Shown in pieces: positions 28,019 to 38,900 of a DNA stretch of 64,000 bases. Each line of letters begins with the position of its first letter. Position 1 is the stretch's first letter. The stretch covers positions 7,549,130 through 7,613,129 of the forward strand of contig OX359191.1 in assembly GCA_947172415.1 (NCBI GenBank). Reading direction: 5' to 3'. Position numbers and translations under genes: made by a program. Source of the DNA: Chondrosia reniformis (Eukaryota; Porifera; Demospongiae; Chondrillida; Chondrillidae). Below the pieces are notes generated by a model. That model saw only the letters and a list, made by a program, of their open reading frames with translations, had not been told where the DNA came from and searched no databases.

Positions 28019-28278
28019 AATTGCAGAGGCCTTCCTGCCTGAAGATATCGGATATTCGAGATACACCTCTCCATTTTATTGTTTATCGAACTTGGCAAAC
28101 ACAAGTGTTCAAAATTCAGAGGCCCGCCTAAAAAATAACTCACCTTTACCATATTCATATTTTTAAGGTTACTTGGAGAAATGTACATAGTTTTAACACA
28201 AATTAGATGTTTGAAGCAGTTTCCAAAAAATAATACACACTTTGCGCAATATGCAATGACTGTAGTTAAAACTCTGCT
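28019..28278 (-). pseudogene. Duplicated 5' end of OPA1 (promoter/exon 1 fragment)
   Basis: This stretch repeats 27503-27756 with scattered changes. It covers the region upstream of the OPA1 ATG and the first ~18 codons ([18 protein letters not shown] versus [18 protein letters not shown]). The rest of exon 1 is missing and the frame runs into the LINE piece, giving a chimeric ORF of about 47 codons from the ATG. It cannot encode OPA1, but it may retain OPA1 promoter activity on the minus strand. Confidence 0.85.
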
Positions 28279-28370
28279 AAAACACAAAAGTCATGCTAAC
28301 TCTATACTACTAAAAGCACATGATGTAAACTAATAAACAGAGGGATGTAAACACCAAGAATTCCTCATGT

Positions 28371-29540
28371 TCAGATATATTGCCATCCAGTGACACAAGC
28401 CATCAGAATAACAACTAGAGGGCATACTTTCCACAAAGCTGCATAATTGCCAGATGCCCCATTCCCTGTGAATGTAGGTGCTTTGTAACTCCACACCCTT
28501 ACAGAATCAATCTGCATTGGTTGGGTCCATGTAGGGTACCATTGGGCCATATCATTATAGAATTCATTCACAGCATTTGGAGAAGTATCAGTCCATGGCT
28601 TACCAAAGCCATCAGGAAAATAACCATTTGTTCCACCAACAGCCAAGTTTATGATGAGATAGAAGTCTCGGTCAAAGGGAGCTGATTTCCCTCTTCCCTG
28701 CCAAGGATTGTTCCAAGGGGGACTCGGCCATCCACCAAGATCCCAGAAAGACTGGTTGATAGAATGACTCAGTACAACGTTAGCTTCATCGTCAATATAG
28801 GTACCAATATAGGTTTCATTCCAGATAAATCCGTAGACATGAAAGTCTTCCGTCAGATCTGATCCGTTCCAAATTGCATGAGTTTTAGCCCAAGCATTCT
28901 CATTATATATTGGACCCCAATGCAGAGTGGATCCATACACGTTGGAGCCCCCTGGTGCGTAAGATGGAGGATTTCCTCTGGATTCCATAATATCGATTTC
29001 TCCGCTAGCTGGCCAGCCGCCGTACTGGTTATGCCGCGGAAGAAGCCAAATTGCTGGCCACAGCCAATCGCCTTTGGGCAACTTAGCTCTTACTTCAACC
29101 TTCCCATATGTGAAGGAAAAGCTCTCTGCAGTTCGAATACGTGCTGATTGAATTGGATTAATGTAGTTTCCACCTCCCCCGGGCCCAGATACACGGGAGC
29201 AACCGTAGAACGCATTTCCAGTGCACAAATCCGCAGGTGCTCCTCCCCATATATTTAAGGTGAAACCTGTCATCACATTTCCCTCCCCAATTTGCTCGGC
29301 CAGAAGTGTTGGATTAATGAAAAGGTTTCCATCTTTAACGAAACTGTTGGTTCGATTGTTCAAATAGTATTGAAATTCCCAGTTTCCTCCGCCGCTGAGT
29401 GTTATTTCGTGCTTCCATAAGCTCAAGTTAAAATCGTCAAATTCATCTTCAAGCACAAGCTGCAATGTTTTCAGTGCCAAAGTAGGAGCAAAGCAGTACA
29501 GACTGCATAGAGCAACGATAAAATTGCTAATAGCAGACAT
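28371..29540 (-). CDS. GH16 beta-1,3-glucanase (laminarinase-like), GPI-tail form
   Basis: Single-exon 389-residue secreted glycoside hydrolase family 16 protein, expected to cleave beta-1,3-glucans such as laminarin or to bind fungal and algal glucan. Seen: signal peptide (~1-22, hydrophobic to PTLALK), LEDEFDDFNLSLWKHEI typical of the GH16 start, FTYGKVEVRAKLPKGDWLWP, and the catalytic motif GEIDIMES with nucleophile and acid/base at E181 and E186, so it should be active. YLIINLAVGGTNGYFPDG follows. The last ~25 residues are hydrophobic after a small-residue stretch (GNGASGN), which suggests a GPI-anchor signal. No introns, unlike neighbouring genes. The paralogue at 31456-32625 is close; homology extends ~20 bp upstream of the ATG and ~40 bp past the stop. 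Confidence 0.92.
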   Translation of the reverse strand: MSAISNFIVALCSLYCFAPTLALKTLQLVLEDEFDDFNLSLWKHEITLSGGGNWEFQYYLNNRTNSFVKDGNLFINPTLLAEQIGEGNVMTGFTLNIWGGAPADLCTGNAFYGCSRVSGPGGGGNYINPIQSARIRTAESFSFTYGKVEVRAKLPKGDWLWPAIWLLPRHNQYGGWPASGEIDIMESRGNPPSYAPGGSNVYGSTLHWGPIYNENAWAKTHAIWNGSDLTEDFHVYGFIWNETYIGTYIDDEANVVLSHSINQSFWDLGGWPSPPWNNPWQGRGKSAPFDRDFYLIINLAVGGTNGYFPDGFGKPWTDTSPNAVNEFYNDMAQWYPTWTQPMQIDSVRVWSYKAPTFTGNGASGNYAALWKVCPLVVILMACVTGWQYI

Positions 29541-30029
29541 TCCAATCGAATGAGTGGTGAGATCGAGATAAATATGTTATATATTAAAGTTAAATTCACG
29601 TGCTGCGTATAGTAAAATATGTAAATATTGTACTAGAATAAACAAACTGCAGACGAAAGGGGCGTTTTGTGTTTGATTCTATATAAACAACTAACAAAAT
29701 AATGTGAGCTAATCATGCTTGATGCCTTGTGTAACATGATCAGTGGACAGTGCATGGAAAGTGAAATGAAAAATATAATAAAGTTACAATTATATAACAT
29801 TCAAAAATATATATGGTAAGAAGTTAGGATAGCATGCCGTGCCTACAACATGTATACAGTGACTGGAGTGTCATATTGGTAAAGCTAACCATGCATGCAG
29901 AAGTGAAATAGCATATACATCCATGCATGCACATGTTCTGTGTTTGGGTGCATCTTGCATAGGAATGATGCACCCAAACATAGAAGTGAGTATTGAAGAC
30001 AAATTCCAAAAAATAAATTAAGAGTTGGA
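29541..30029. other. Upstream of GH16 copy A, no gene seen
   Basis: AT-rich interval with a small inverted repeat (GGATGATGCACCCAAACA-like arms near 29940-29985). No coding support. Confidence 0.3.
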
Positions 30030-31362
30030 ATTAGAAGCAATCCTGGATGACATTATAGCCTGACAGACAGTAATCAGGGAGCTCTAGATGATGTGTATAA
30101 CAGGCTGTCAACTTTACTTAGAGATAATGCTCAAAAGAACATAGAGAGAAAAATGTTAAAAAGAGAAGATTTAGAGCTATATAGAGGGAACCATCTCTGA
30201 TGGAAGAGAGACTTGTGGGAAATGAAAAAGGAGTTTAGAAAAGCTGAAAGGGTTCGGCTACATATATAGTAATATAAGAATAAGGCCAAAAGGAGAACAT
30301 TGAGAGAGGTATACATCCTAAAAGAGGAAGGCCTATTCTAAAGCTACTAGGCATGAGAAAAAGAAGTTCAATGCAGACTGATTGAGAGGCAGTTGTGCTC
30401 AAACCCTCAAAAGCTATGGAAATAGCTCAGGAAGGTTGGAATAATAGTTAAAGGTCATAGGTCGATTCCTTCCTAATGAAGTGAAAAAAGAGGATGGCTC
30501 AATTGTAAATGGTAGAGATAAATGTAGAAGACACATGAAAAGATATTTTGATAAGCATGCTTAATTATAATATGAACAACCAGGCACCCCAGATAAGTAA
30601 ACAAGGGAGTCAGTGTGCACCTTTCCAAGACTGGCACGGAGCAAGTCTCAGCATATGCCAGAATAGAATTCAACAAAGATATTGAAGAAGAAGAGGTGTC
30701 CATATCCTTGAAACAACTTAGTGTTGATAAGGTTGCTGGATAATAATGGAAATGCTGAGGCATCCTAGATGCTTCCCTATTATCTCGAGCACTCCTAATT
30801 AAGTGCTTTCAACCTAGACTGATACCAACTCAATGGTGCATTGGTACTATTATAGTACCCATCCCTAAAGCATGTACCAAGGATTCACTGGATCTAAGCC
30901 AATACAGGGGAATCACAGTACTCTCGGTGGTGTAATAGACCTTTTGTAAGATCTATACTAGGGAATAGGCTATTGGGAGTAATTAAAGACGAGAAGTTAT
31001 TAACTGACGAACAGAATGGATTTAGGGGTAACAGAGGATGTACCATGTATTGGCTCTTAGCCTGCTAAGTGTAATGAGACTGAAGAATAAAAAGGATACA
31101 TTTTTATAATAATTAAAACTGTGGAAAGACAAAACTATGTGTCAGATAATAACCCTAGGCCTATGGCTCCCTCTCCTGTATGGATTTTATTGTAATGGGC
31201 ACATAAGACATAACCCATCATCATACTCTGTAAATCACCTTGTATCCCTTAAGTGGTGATGGTTTATATGTAGCCCTATGCCCCTTATTAACCAGCACTG
31301 GTTGGCATTTATCTACGCATTTAACTGTATGTATGTGCATGGGCACTTTAATAATAATAATA
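30030..31362 (+). mobile_element. Degenerate non-LTR retrotransposon (LINE) relic
   Basis: Broken plus-strand reverse transcriptase reading frames. Recognisable pieces are ALDDVYNRLSTLLRDNAQ, then NPQKLWK, EDGSIVNG with a following RHMKRYFDK, IVPIPKA, YRGITVLS, and DEQNGFRGNRGCTMY, all in the order found in LINE ORF2. Stops and frameshifts interrupt every frame. The C-terminal half of the RT is missing. The 3' end is an untranslated stretch closing in an ATA/ATT-rich tail (31349-31362), as in many 3'-microsatellite LINEs. It sits between the two GH16 genes. Confidence 0.8.
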
Positions 31363-31455
31363 TAAACAAATAGATAGATCAATGTAAACACCAAAGATTC
31401 CTATTGTGTAGATATGGGAATTGTCATCCACTAACACAAGTCATTGAAGTAATGC

Positions 31456-32625
31456 CTACAGAGCATTCTTTCCACAGTACTGATTGCAGAATACCTCATC
31501 TATTTTGGGCTTAGCTACTTTTTTCATCTGCCGGAATGTCTTATCCATTTTGGGCTTAGCTACTTTTTTCATTTGGTAACTCCACACCTTTACAGAATCA
31601 ATCTGCATTGGTTGGGTCCATGTAGGGTACCATTGGTCTATATCATTATAGAATTCATTCACAGCATTTGGAGAAGTATCAGTCCATGGCTTACCAAAGC
31701 CATCAGGAAAATAACCATTTGTTCCACCAACAGCCAAGTTTATGATGAGATAGAAGTCTCGGTCAAAGGGAGCAGATTTCCCTCTTCCTTCCCAAGGATT
31801 GTTCCAAGGGGGACTCGGCCATCCACCGGCAGCCCAGAAAGATTGATCAATAGGGTACTTAAGAACAACATTAGTTTCTTTGTCAATATAGGTACCAATA
31901 TAGGTTTCATTCCAGATCAATCCGTAGACATGAAAGTCTTCCGTCAAATCTGCTCCCTTCCAAATTGCATGAGTTTTAAGATAAGCATCCTCATTATATA
32001 TTGGACCCCAATGCAGAGTGGATCCATACACGTTGGAGCCCCCTGGAGCGTAAGATGGAGGATTTCCTCTGGATTCCATTATATCGATTTCTCCGCTCGC
32101 TGGCCAGCCGCCGTACTGGTTATGCCGCGGAAGAAGCCAAATTGCTGGCCACAGCCAATCGCCTTTGGGCAACTTAGCTCTTACTTCAACCTTCCCATAT
32201 GTGAAGGAAAAGCTCTCTGCAGTTCGAATACGTGCTGATTGAATTGGATTAAGGTAGTTTCCGCCTGCTCCAGATTGACGAGTGCAACCGTAAAACTCAT
32301 TACCAGTGCACAAATCCGCAGGCGCTCCTCCCCATATGTCTAATGTGAAACCTGCCTTCACATTTGCATCCCCTATTTGGTCCGACAGAAGGGTTGGTTT
32401 AATGAATAGAGTTCCATTTCTAACATAACTGTTAGTTCGATTGTTCAAATAATATTCAAATTCCCAGTTTCCTTCGCCGCTGAGTGTTATTTCGTGCTTC
32501 CATAAGCTCAAGTTAAAATCGTCAAATTCGTCTTCAAGCACAAGCTGCAATGTTCGCTGCGACAAAGTAGGAGTAAAGCAGTACAGACTGCATAGAGCAA
32601 CGATAATATTGCTAAAAGCAGGCAT
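31456..32625 (-). CDS. GH16 beta-1,3-glucanase paralogue with altered C-terminus
   Basis: Single-exon 389-residue paralogue of 28371-29540. It has a signal peptide (~1-22) and an intact GEIDIMES site (E179, D181, E184). The central ~200 residues are nearly identical to copy A, but the N-terminal third differs at many positions, which suggests gene conversion over the catalytic core. After IDSVKVWSYQ the copies diverge completely. Instead of a hydrophobic GPI-type tail it has a basic tail with a duplicated ~15-residue motif (QMKKVAKPKMDK / QMKKVAKPKIDE), so this form is probably freely secreted. An internal 45-bp tandem duplication at ~31500-31575 made the tail. Confidence 0.92.
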   Translation of the reverse strand: MPAFSNIIVALCSLYCFTPTLSQRTLQLVLEDEFDDFNLSLWKHEITLSGEGNWEFEYYLNNRTNSYVRNGTLFIKPTLLSDQIGDANVKAGFTLDIWGGAPADLCTGNEFYGCTRQSGAGGNYLNPIQSARIRTAESFSFTYGKVEVRAKLPKGDWLWPAIWLLPRHNQYGGWPASGEIDIMESRGNPPSYAPGGSNVYGSTLHWGPIYNEDAYLKTHAIWKGADLTEDFHVYGLIWNETYIGTYIDKETNVVLKYPIDQSFWAAGGWPSPPWNNPWEGRGKSAPFDRDFYLIINLAVGGTNGYFPDGFGKPWTDTSPNAVNEFYNDIDQWYPTWTQPMQIDSVKVWSYQMKKVAKPKMDKTFRQMKKVAKPKIDEVFCNQYCGKNAL

Positions 32626-35600
32626 TCCAATCGAATGAGTGGTGTGACTTGGTTGACCTCTTGACCTGCTTGAGCTATGCTCACGTGATCATGACCTGCC
32701 TAACTTGTAATATTCTTAACCCTGGTCAATCTCATGCTGGATTTCATGGGCATGAACAGTAATGCCATTTATAGGATCACCTCTCCTCACTGCATGTTTG
32801 TGCTCCCCAAATCTTACCTTAAGGTTCTGTTGCAGTCCTTGCGAGGGTTTTACTTTCTTCCTTTTTTCACTTTTTTTCCTTTTCGTTTTATATTCCTTCT
32901 TCGTTTTTCTTTTTCGTTTTACTTTCCTAAATTCCTCCTTTACTTAAACACGAATGACATTTATGATACATGTCTGTGTCCTGCAACATTGCAGCAATCC
33001 AAGGGTCACTTTGGATTATTGTAATACTTGTTATGCAATAATTTACTGAATGCTTACATAGATGTATGCATTTGCGATGATATTTTAATGTATATCTTAT
33101 CTCATTATGAATTCGACAATTGGGATTGTATATAACCACTGCACAATGATCATTTTTTTTTGACAATTTTGAAATAATACATGTACATGATTAAATTAAA
33201 AAAAGTCAAACAAGTTCTTCGTGGTTGTAAAGAGACCAGAGAGTTTCTTCTCCTTGTTGCAATAGTACTTCGTTTCGCATCGCTTTACTGAGTGTAGTAA
33301 AGGTGACCCCAGGGCACACCACGAGGAGGTAGAAGTACTTCGTGCCCCAAATGACCTCCGGTTTCTCAACTCTGTTTGACACTTCCACTACTTGCGTCGT
33401 AAGAGAAGTTGCACGGGAGCGATCCGGCGTACCTGACCGACCTCTGACCAGTTACTAGTCTTGCCCTGCCACGCTACGAACAGAACAAGCCCGACCCTGG
33501 CGGACCACAAACTCCCACCAATGAGAATCATCATGTGCACACAACGTAGCTTGGGAACACTGCACACAGACTTTAACTCATTGGGATCGGCCAGGCGCTT
33601 TAGAGTAGGGACCCATCAGTTCAATGAACTATAAGAAAAGAATTCAAAATACATGATATACAATGAAATACTACATTGATGCATGGATAGGAAAACTGAA
33701 TACAAATTGAAATGCAAATGCCTTCCAAACCAACCTGAAGAATCCGCAAGTGCCAATTTAACACAAAGCAGGATTAATAGTGAGATACATCTCCAGGCAC
33801 TAACCCATAGGTAGAGAGACCACCCCACTATACGAACACCGATGACCCTTTGTCGCATGGTACCATGGTCGTGCTCCTACCACGGTTGGCGCATCGATCC
33901 ACACCAAAGTAGACCTCCAGAGTTGATAGCCCGGAGGCCAAAGACTGAAATTTTCCTCAACTATTTATTAGAAATGGTCGGCGGGAAACATCGTGACCTT
34001 GGCGGAAAATCATGGAATTAAAATTTTGCTTATTGTTTTCGAGGTCCTGTTCAAGAACAATAGACAACATGCAGAACATGACCCGGCCTATTCAGCAAGT
34101 TGTTATTGTTATTGAGTTTCGACTAGAAATCAATCATGGCTATCCAGCGAAGCAAATCATAAAATGTACAGTGACCCCATGAATAGAAATGCTTAATTAA
34201 TAAACAAGCTATCAATAGCTTAATGAACCTCTGATTATTTCAGCAGTGATCGTTTATTTCACAAACTCTTGCAAGCGCATGAATCGACATGTCAATCGAC
34301 ATGTTTCATGTACAACACAGAACGTCACAAGGATATTCCTTTACAAGAATCATATTCACATATTTTAATAATAATAAAAAATAACAATTGTTTATTAAAG
34401 TGACACATGCTATAAACTAAAAAGGCAGCACTAGGCCAAGTCCGGCCCGTAATAGTAAACTACATGTCTGGTTTAGCTAGCGCCATTGTGTTATTGCTCA
34501 ACCAATTTGTGAATCCAAAATGGCCGTTGCTGAAACTTTGTATGAAACTTTGGCGTTGTCCATGTCCTAAACTACACTCATTGGTAGGTCATCTTGTTTA
34601 GAGAATCAGACAAACTATATAGCTACTATTAATGAAGTCTATAATGTTTCTTTTTCTTTCAGCATCTTTACCTCGTGTCAAATACCTTTTTCTTGTGAGA
34701 CTGTTCAAAATGTAATTTGTACTTAACGTTTCACATTAAATTTTGATTAGACAAGTATATGTCTTATTGTGCAGCCTATATGCTTGATTTGCTGTATATT
34801 CATCTATTTATAGCATTGTCATGGAATTGAAATATCAGTTACCTAGCAACATGTCCAAATAAAAGAAACAAGGAGGCCTGAGTGCAATTATTATTAAAGT
34901 TATTGGCTTAACCCATTCAGGTGGGAAAAGATAGTGAAAGAAAGTGTTGGATCAAGGGAATATTTACATGGAATTTACAGTGAGTATAACAACTGTAAAG
35001 GTCCTGGATTACGTACATCTGTTCAATGGGACCACCAGATTTAGCATGTCTACCAATCCCTAGTAACTAGTAACTCCCAGCTAGTGTAATTCAGTTAGGG
35101 GAGGTGTGTAGTACATGCTTAACAGATTCTCTGTGTTCTATAGATCAGTTTGTTTTGCTATTTGGCAATGCAACTGACAATCCCTTTGAGCAAGATTATT
35201 ATTGCTTGAGCGTTTATAGGAAAACTTAAGCGGGTTAGTCAGACCACAGTGTTACATTGACATTTGATAAGATAACTGTTTTTGATGTCACTCTTGTCTT
35301 AGCCTCCTGAGGTCTCAAGCTCAGAACACTTGTCAACTCATAAAGTGTATATACGTATATAGCTGTACAATTATATATAAGCATGATCTTAGCATGACTC
35401 TGTTAACCTTTTAACAAAATTCAAACATTCTCTTGTTCACTTTAAGATATGTAAGTACCACATTCTAACAGGTTTGTATGCGCTTGTTTGTCTTGTCTAA
35501 TTATTTACAACTTTGTTGTTACTCTTTTTTTAGTCACAGTTCAATAAGAACTTTTAAGAATATATAGAAGTATGCAATTGCCATTGAACCATGCAAATCA

Positions 35601-35989
35601 ATTACTGGCCAATTGACCATCAGACCTGTTTTTTATATGTGATAATCTCAATGTCCCAATGTCAGGTTTGCTGGTAAAAGAGTGCATTTTATGAGATGTA
35701 TTTTAAATGGGTACACAACACAATATTAACACTAATTCTCAAAAAATAATTTATAATCTATAATGTACTACTACTATAATCTATAATGTACTACTACAAT
35801 ATATCTTGCAACGTACATCTCTGAGTAAGGTATAAGGTATAAGGTATAAGGTATAAGAATAAGGTATAAGGTATAAGTACATATGAAAACATGGGAAAAG
35901 GTGTTATAACAGTTACTGTACAAACTACTTTGAGTTACAAGGAAATCCGTGAGACTATTGTAAGCTTGGAAGCTTATTAAAAATCTCAG
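32626..35989. other. 3.4 kb without a supportable gene
   Basis: No family is recognisable in any frame. Between about 33200 and 33900 GC content rises locally. One minus-strand frame (33206-33415) reads protein-like text (VIWGTKYFYLLVVCPGVTF) but has no recognisable domain or clear splice sites. 34.1-35.8 kb is AT-rich with nothing seen. Confidence 0.35.
35826..35878. repeat. AAGGTAT heptamer microsatellite
   Basis: About seven copies of a 7-bp unit (AAGGTAT), one with a small interruption. It is just downstream of the VWA gene. Confidence 0.9.
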
Positions 35990-38900
35990 CTAGCAATGGG
36001 CTATATTGTACCCTGCAGCAATGCTTGGATTGTTCAAGTCGATACCATCCGGAGTAAACATGGAGGAAACCCCTTTAATTGATCCATTAAAGTACAGATT
36101 TCCCATGGGACAAGACAACTTGTTCCACAATGCAGTACATTCTGTCAAGCCTTCACCTTTACAGGAAGGAAGACATACTTCCATGACATGTTCTGAAACA
36201 GATATGTTACGTATATGTATATATGTGTATACTCACCGAATACCACCTTTTGTCTAACGTAAAGTTCTGTAGTGACAGATGACCCAAAATCAGTTTCTGT
36301 GCGCTTATTTAAGGTTATTCCAAGAAAATTCTCCCACCTAAAGATTGCCAGCATTAACTAATAAAGTAAATTTTACTAACAACAGTCTTACCTGGCAAGT
36401 TCAAATGTGTTCCAGCTATTTAATTCAACATTTTTTCTGTTTATTTCAGTATGGCTTGAGTTAATATTCATAGCTACCTTAAGCACGCCATCACACAGGG
36501 CCACAGTTAAATAACTGCTACAGTCATCCTACGTGTATTGAAGTATAAATAGGATGTACTACTCGTAGAGAGTCAGTAAAAGGCAGCATACGTACATCTG
36601 AGGCAAGAAATAGTACCCCATTAGGGCTAAGTGGATTAAAGTCAAAGGAGACACCAGCAGTTGCATAATTCCTGAAAAGTGAGAGAAGAGCTGGGCACTG
36701 AATGTGAATGTACTGAACTCAAAATGAGTGCACAGACATAGGCAGTATTAGTGGCTTACAGGTGTCCTGTTCCAACGAAATATTCCCAATTAGTGCTGAG
36801 AAATGATAACATACCATTAAATGTGAAGCAATTGCTCACAGCTTCTTCTACAGAGTAAAGGAGGGGATAAAAGACAAGCTATATACACATATGAATACCT
36901 TAAGATAAACACAACCACAACTATTAGATCAATATGACAAATAGGAAAACAACAGCAAAGCATGCAATAAAACTTCTGTAGGCGGCCATCTGAAAAGAGT
37001 GGTAATCACCAGCAGCATATATATATAATGGGATGTACATATACTGTATCCACCTCTCTAATAGTCCAAGCTGACCATATTGGCAAGGGTTTACTGTATA
37101 CTTTCAATCAACTATTCTCACCTCCAGCTATAACCTGTACTGTTTGACCAAACATTTCATCAAGGATCAAATCATGTATTACACATGTATAAAAGCCTGC
37201 ATCGGCCTCCATAAATCGTGCAATGTTCAGCTGCAGTGTCTGTATCACCTCCATGTTATCATGTTCAGCCAGTATCAAAGGCTTTCCATCTTTGTACCAC
37301 TTTGCTGGAGTGTAGCTTAAAAATCCAGTAGGTTTACAAAAGAGAAACACATTTTGACCAACTATGCTCTTCACAAAACTGGGTATTACTTCCACTGCTC
37401 TACCGTCTGGTCCAGTACTGTTGATATTCTTATAGTCTACAAAAAGAAATACATTATCATAAACATGCACCTTGGGAGCATGCAAGATCTGTTTAATCTG
37501 TAAATTGTAAAGATAAATACATTTCTTATCATAAACATACCACTCTATAAATTCTATGCACATATGTAATAAGTAACAATATCAACACTGAGAGGTACCT
37601 GCAAAATGAATGGATACAAATTAACATTGGTTAGATATAACTTACCAATGCTATCATCTGGCTCTTCGGTCACCATGGCTACAAAAGGAGAGAAGATAGC
37701 TAAACTTGGCAGGGTTGTACACTGTACAGTTTGAACACTCACTGCACACAGGACAACAGTCGGGGGCAGGATTGTAGGTTGGATTGTTACAGGACACTTC
37801 TGAACAGTTGGCCTCCGGTCGCAACTTAATTTCAAATTTTTCACTACCAATACACAGCAACTCCAAAATACATTTAGTTAGAGTATCAGGAGGACTAATG
37901 GCCATTCCCTCTGTAAATTTAATGCTGGTGTTATACGGGCTGGTGCAGCTCGCCAATGTTGGGTCATCCGTAGGAGATGGTGAGGGTGTGTCAGGTGGGG
38001 GTGTGGTCACAGTTTCATTTGGATCTAAGAAGCAGTCCTTGCCAGCAGCGATGATACGAGATACTTGGCATTCCACAGTACCATTATCTAGGCAAAGACA
38101 CTCCTTACAAGCTTTCGAATTAGAAATTGTGACTTGCTTAGCAACCTCTACAAATGAAGCAGTGAAGGCACGGGCAGCCAGACCACCCTCTCTCAGCTTC
38201 TTTAAGTCCCAGGCAGCTCCATTAGTTTTATTAGCTAGATCAAAGTAGTCAGATGTTGTTGTCCTACCTGGAGTGTTGGCGTGCTTTACCTGAGGAATGG
38301 AGAAAATGATGCATTAATGTTACAGTCTTTATCAGACATGCTCTCTTCATTCTCTAGCATTTTCCCTTGTTCTTATACGTAATAGGCTGGAAGATGAACT
38401 ATTTATAATCTAAATAGACTATTCTCAGGCAACAAAGCATTTGCTACTGTTGTGAGATACTGTACATATAGTTTGGCCAGGTAACTATTTCTACCATGTG
38501 CAATGGAGTACTACAGTATGTACCTTGCAATTTTGCCTGATTCTGTAAGGAGGATTACTATTTCTCACTTCCTGGTACCCTTGACCCAAGTGATCACATC
38601 CTAGCAGATCAGATCCATCGTCTTTGCTGATGAAGCTCAGGTCAATAGCTACACTCAGAATGTAGTTATTATCCACAAGAACAGTTAAGAGATCTTCTTT
38701 GTTCACAGGAATAACAATATCTCTGTCTTCATCAGTGACAAGGATAATGTGGTGGATACAACTTTCTCTAATGGGAACTACCTTTATAGCAGTTAATATA
38801 CCGCTGTATCCATCTTCCAACTCACCATCTTTAAATAATTTTCGCCAAATTGCTTCAGTAAATTTTTCTTCTTTGACTCTAAACTCTGACTGGTCTTTGT

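Noticed and set aside
30030-31362. Active LINE
   Set aside because: All frames have several stops and shifts, and half of the reverse transcriptase is missing.
31573-32238. 221-codon plus-strand frame in the second GH16 gene
   Set aside because: It is antisense to a conserved enzyme with intact catalytic motif; the same antisense frame is broken in the paralogue.
37646-37850. In-frame continuation of the VWA gene past CCPVC without splicing
   Set aside because: It soon hits stops. Using the GTGAGT at 37742 and the acceptor at 37679 restores the frame and ends the VWC module at its usual CCPVC.
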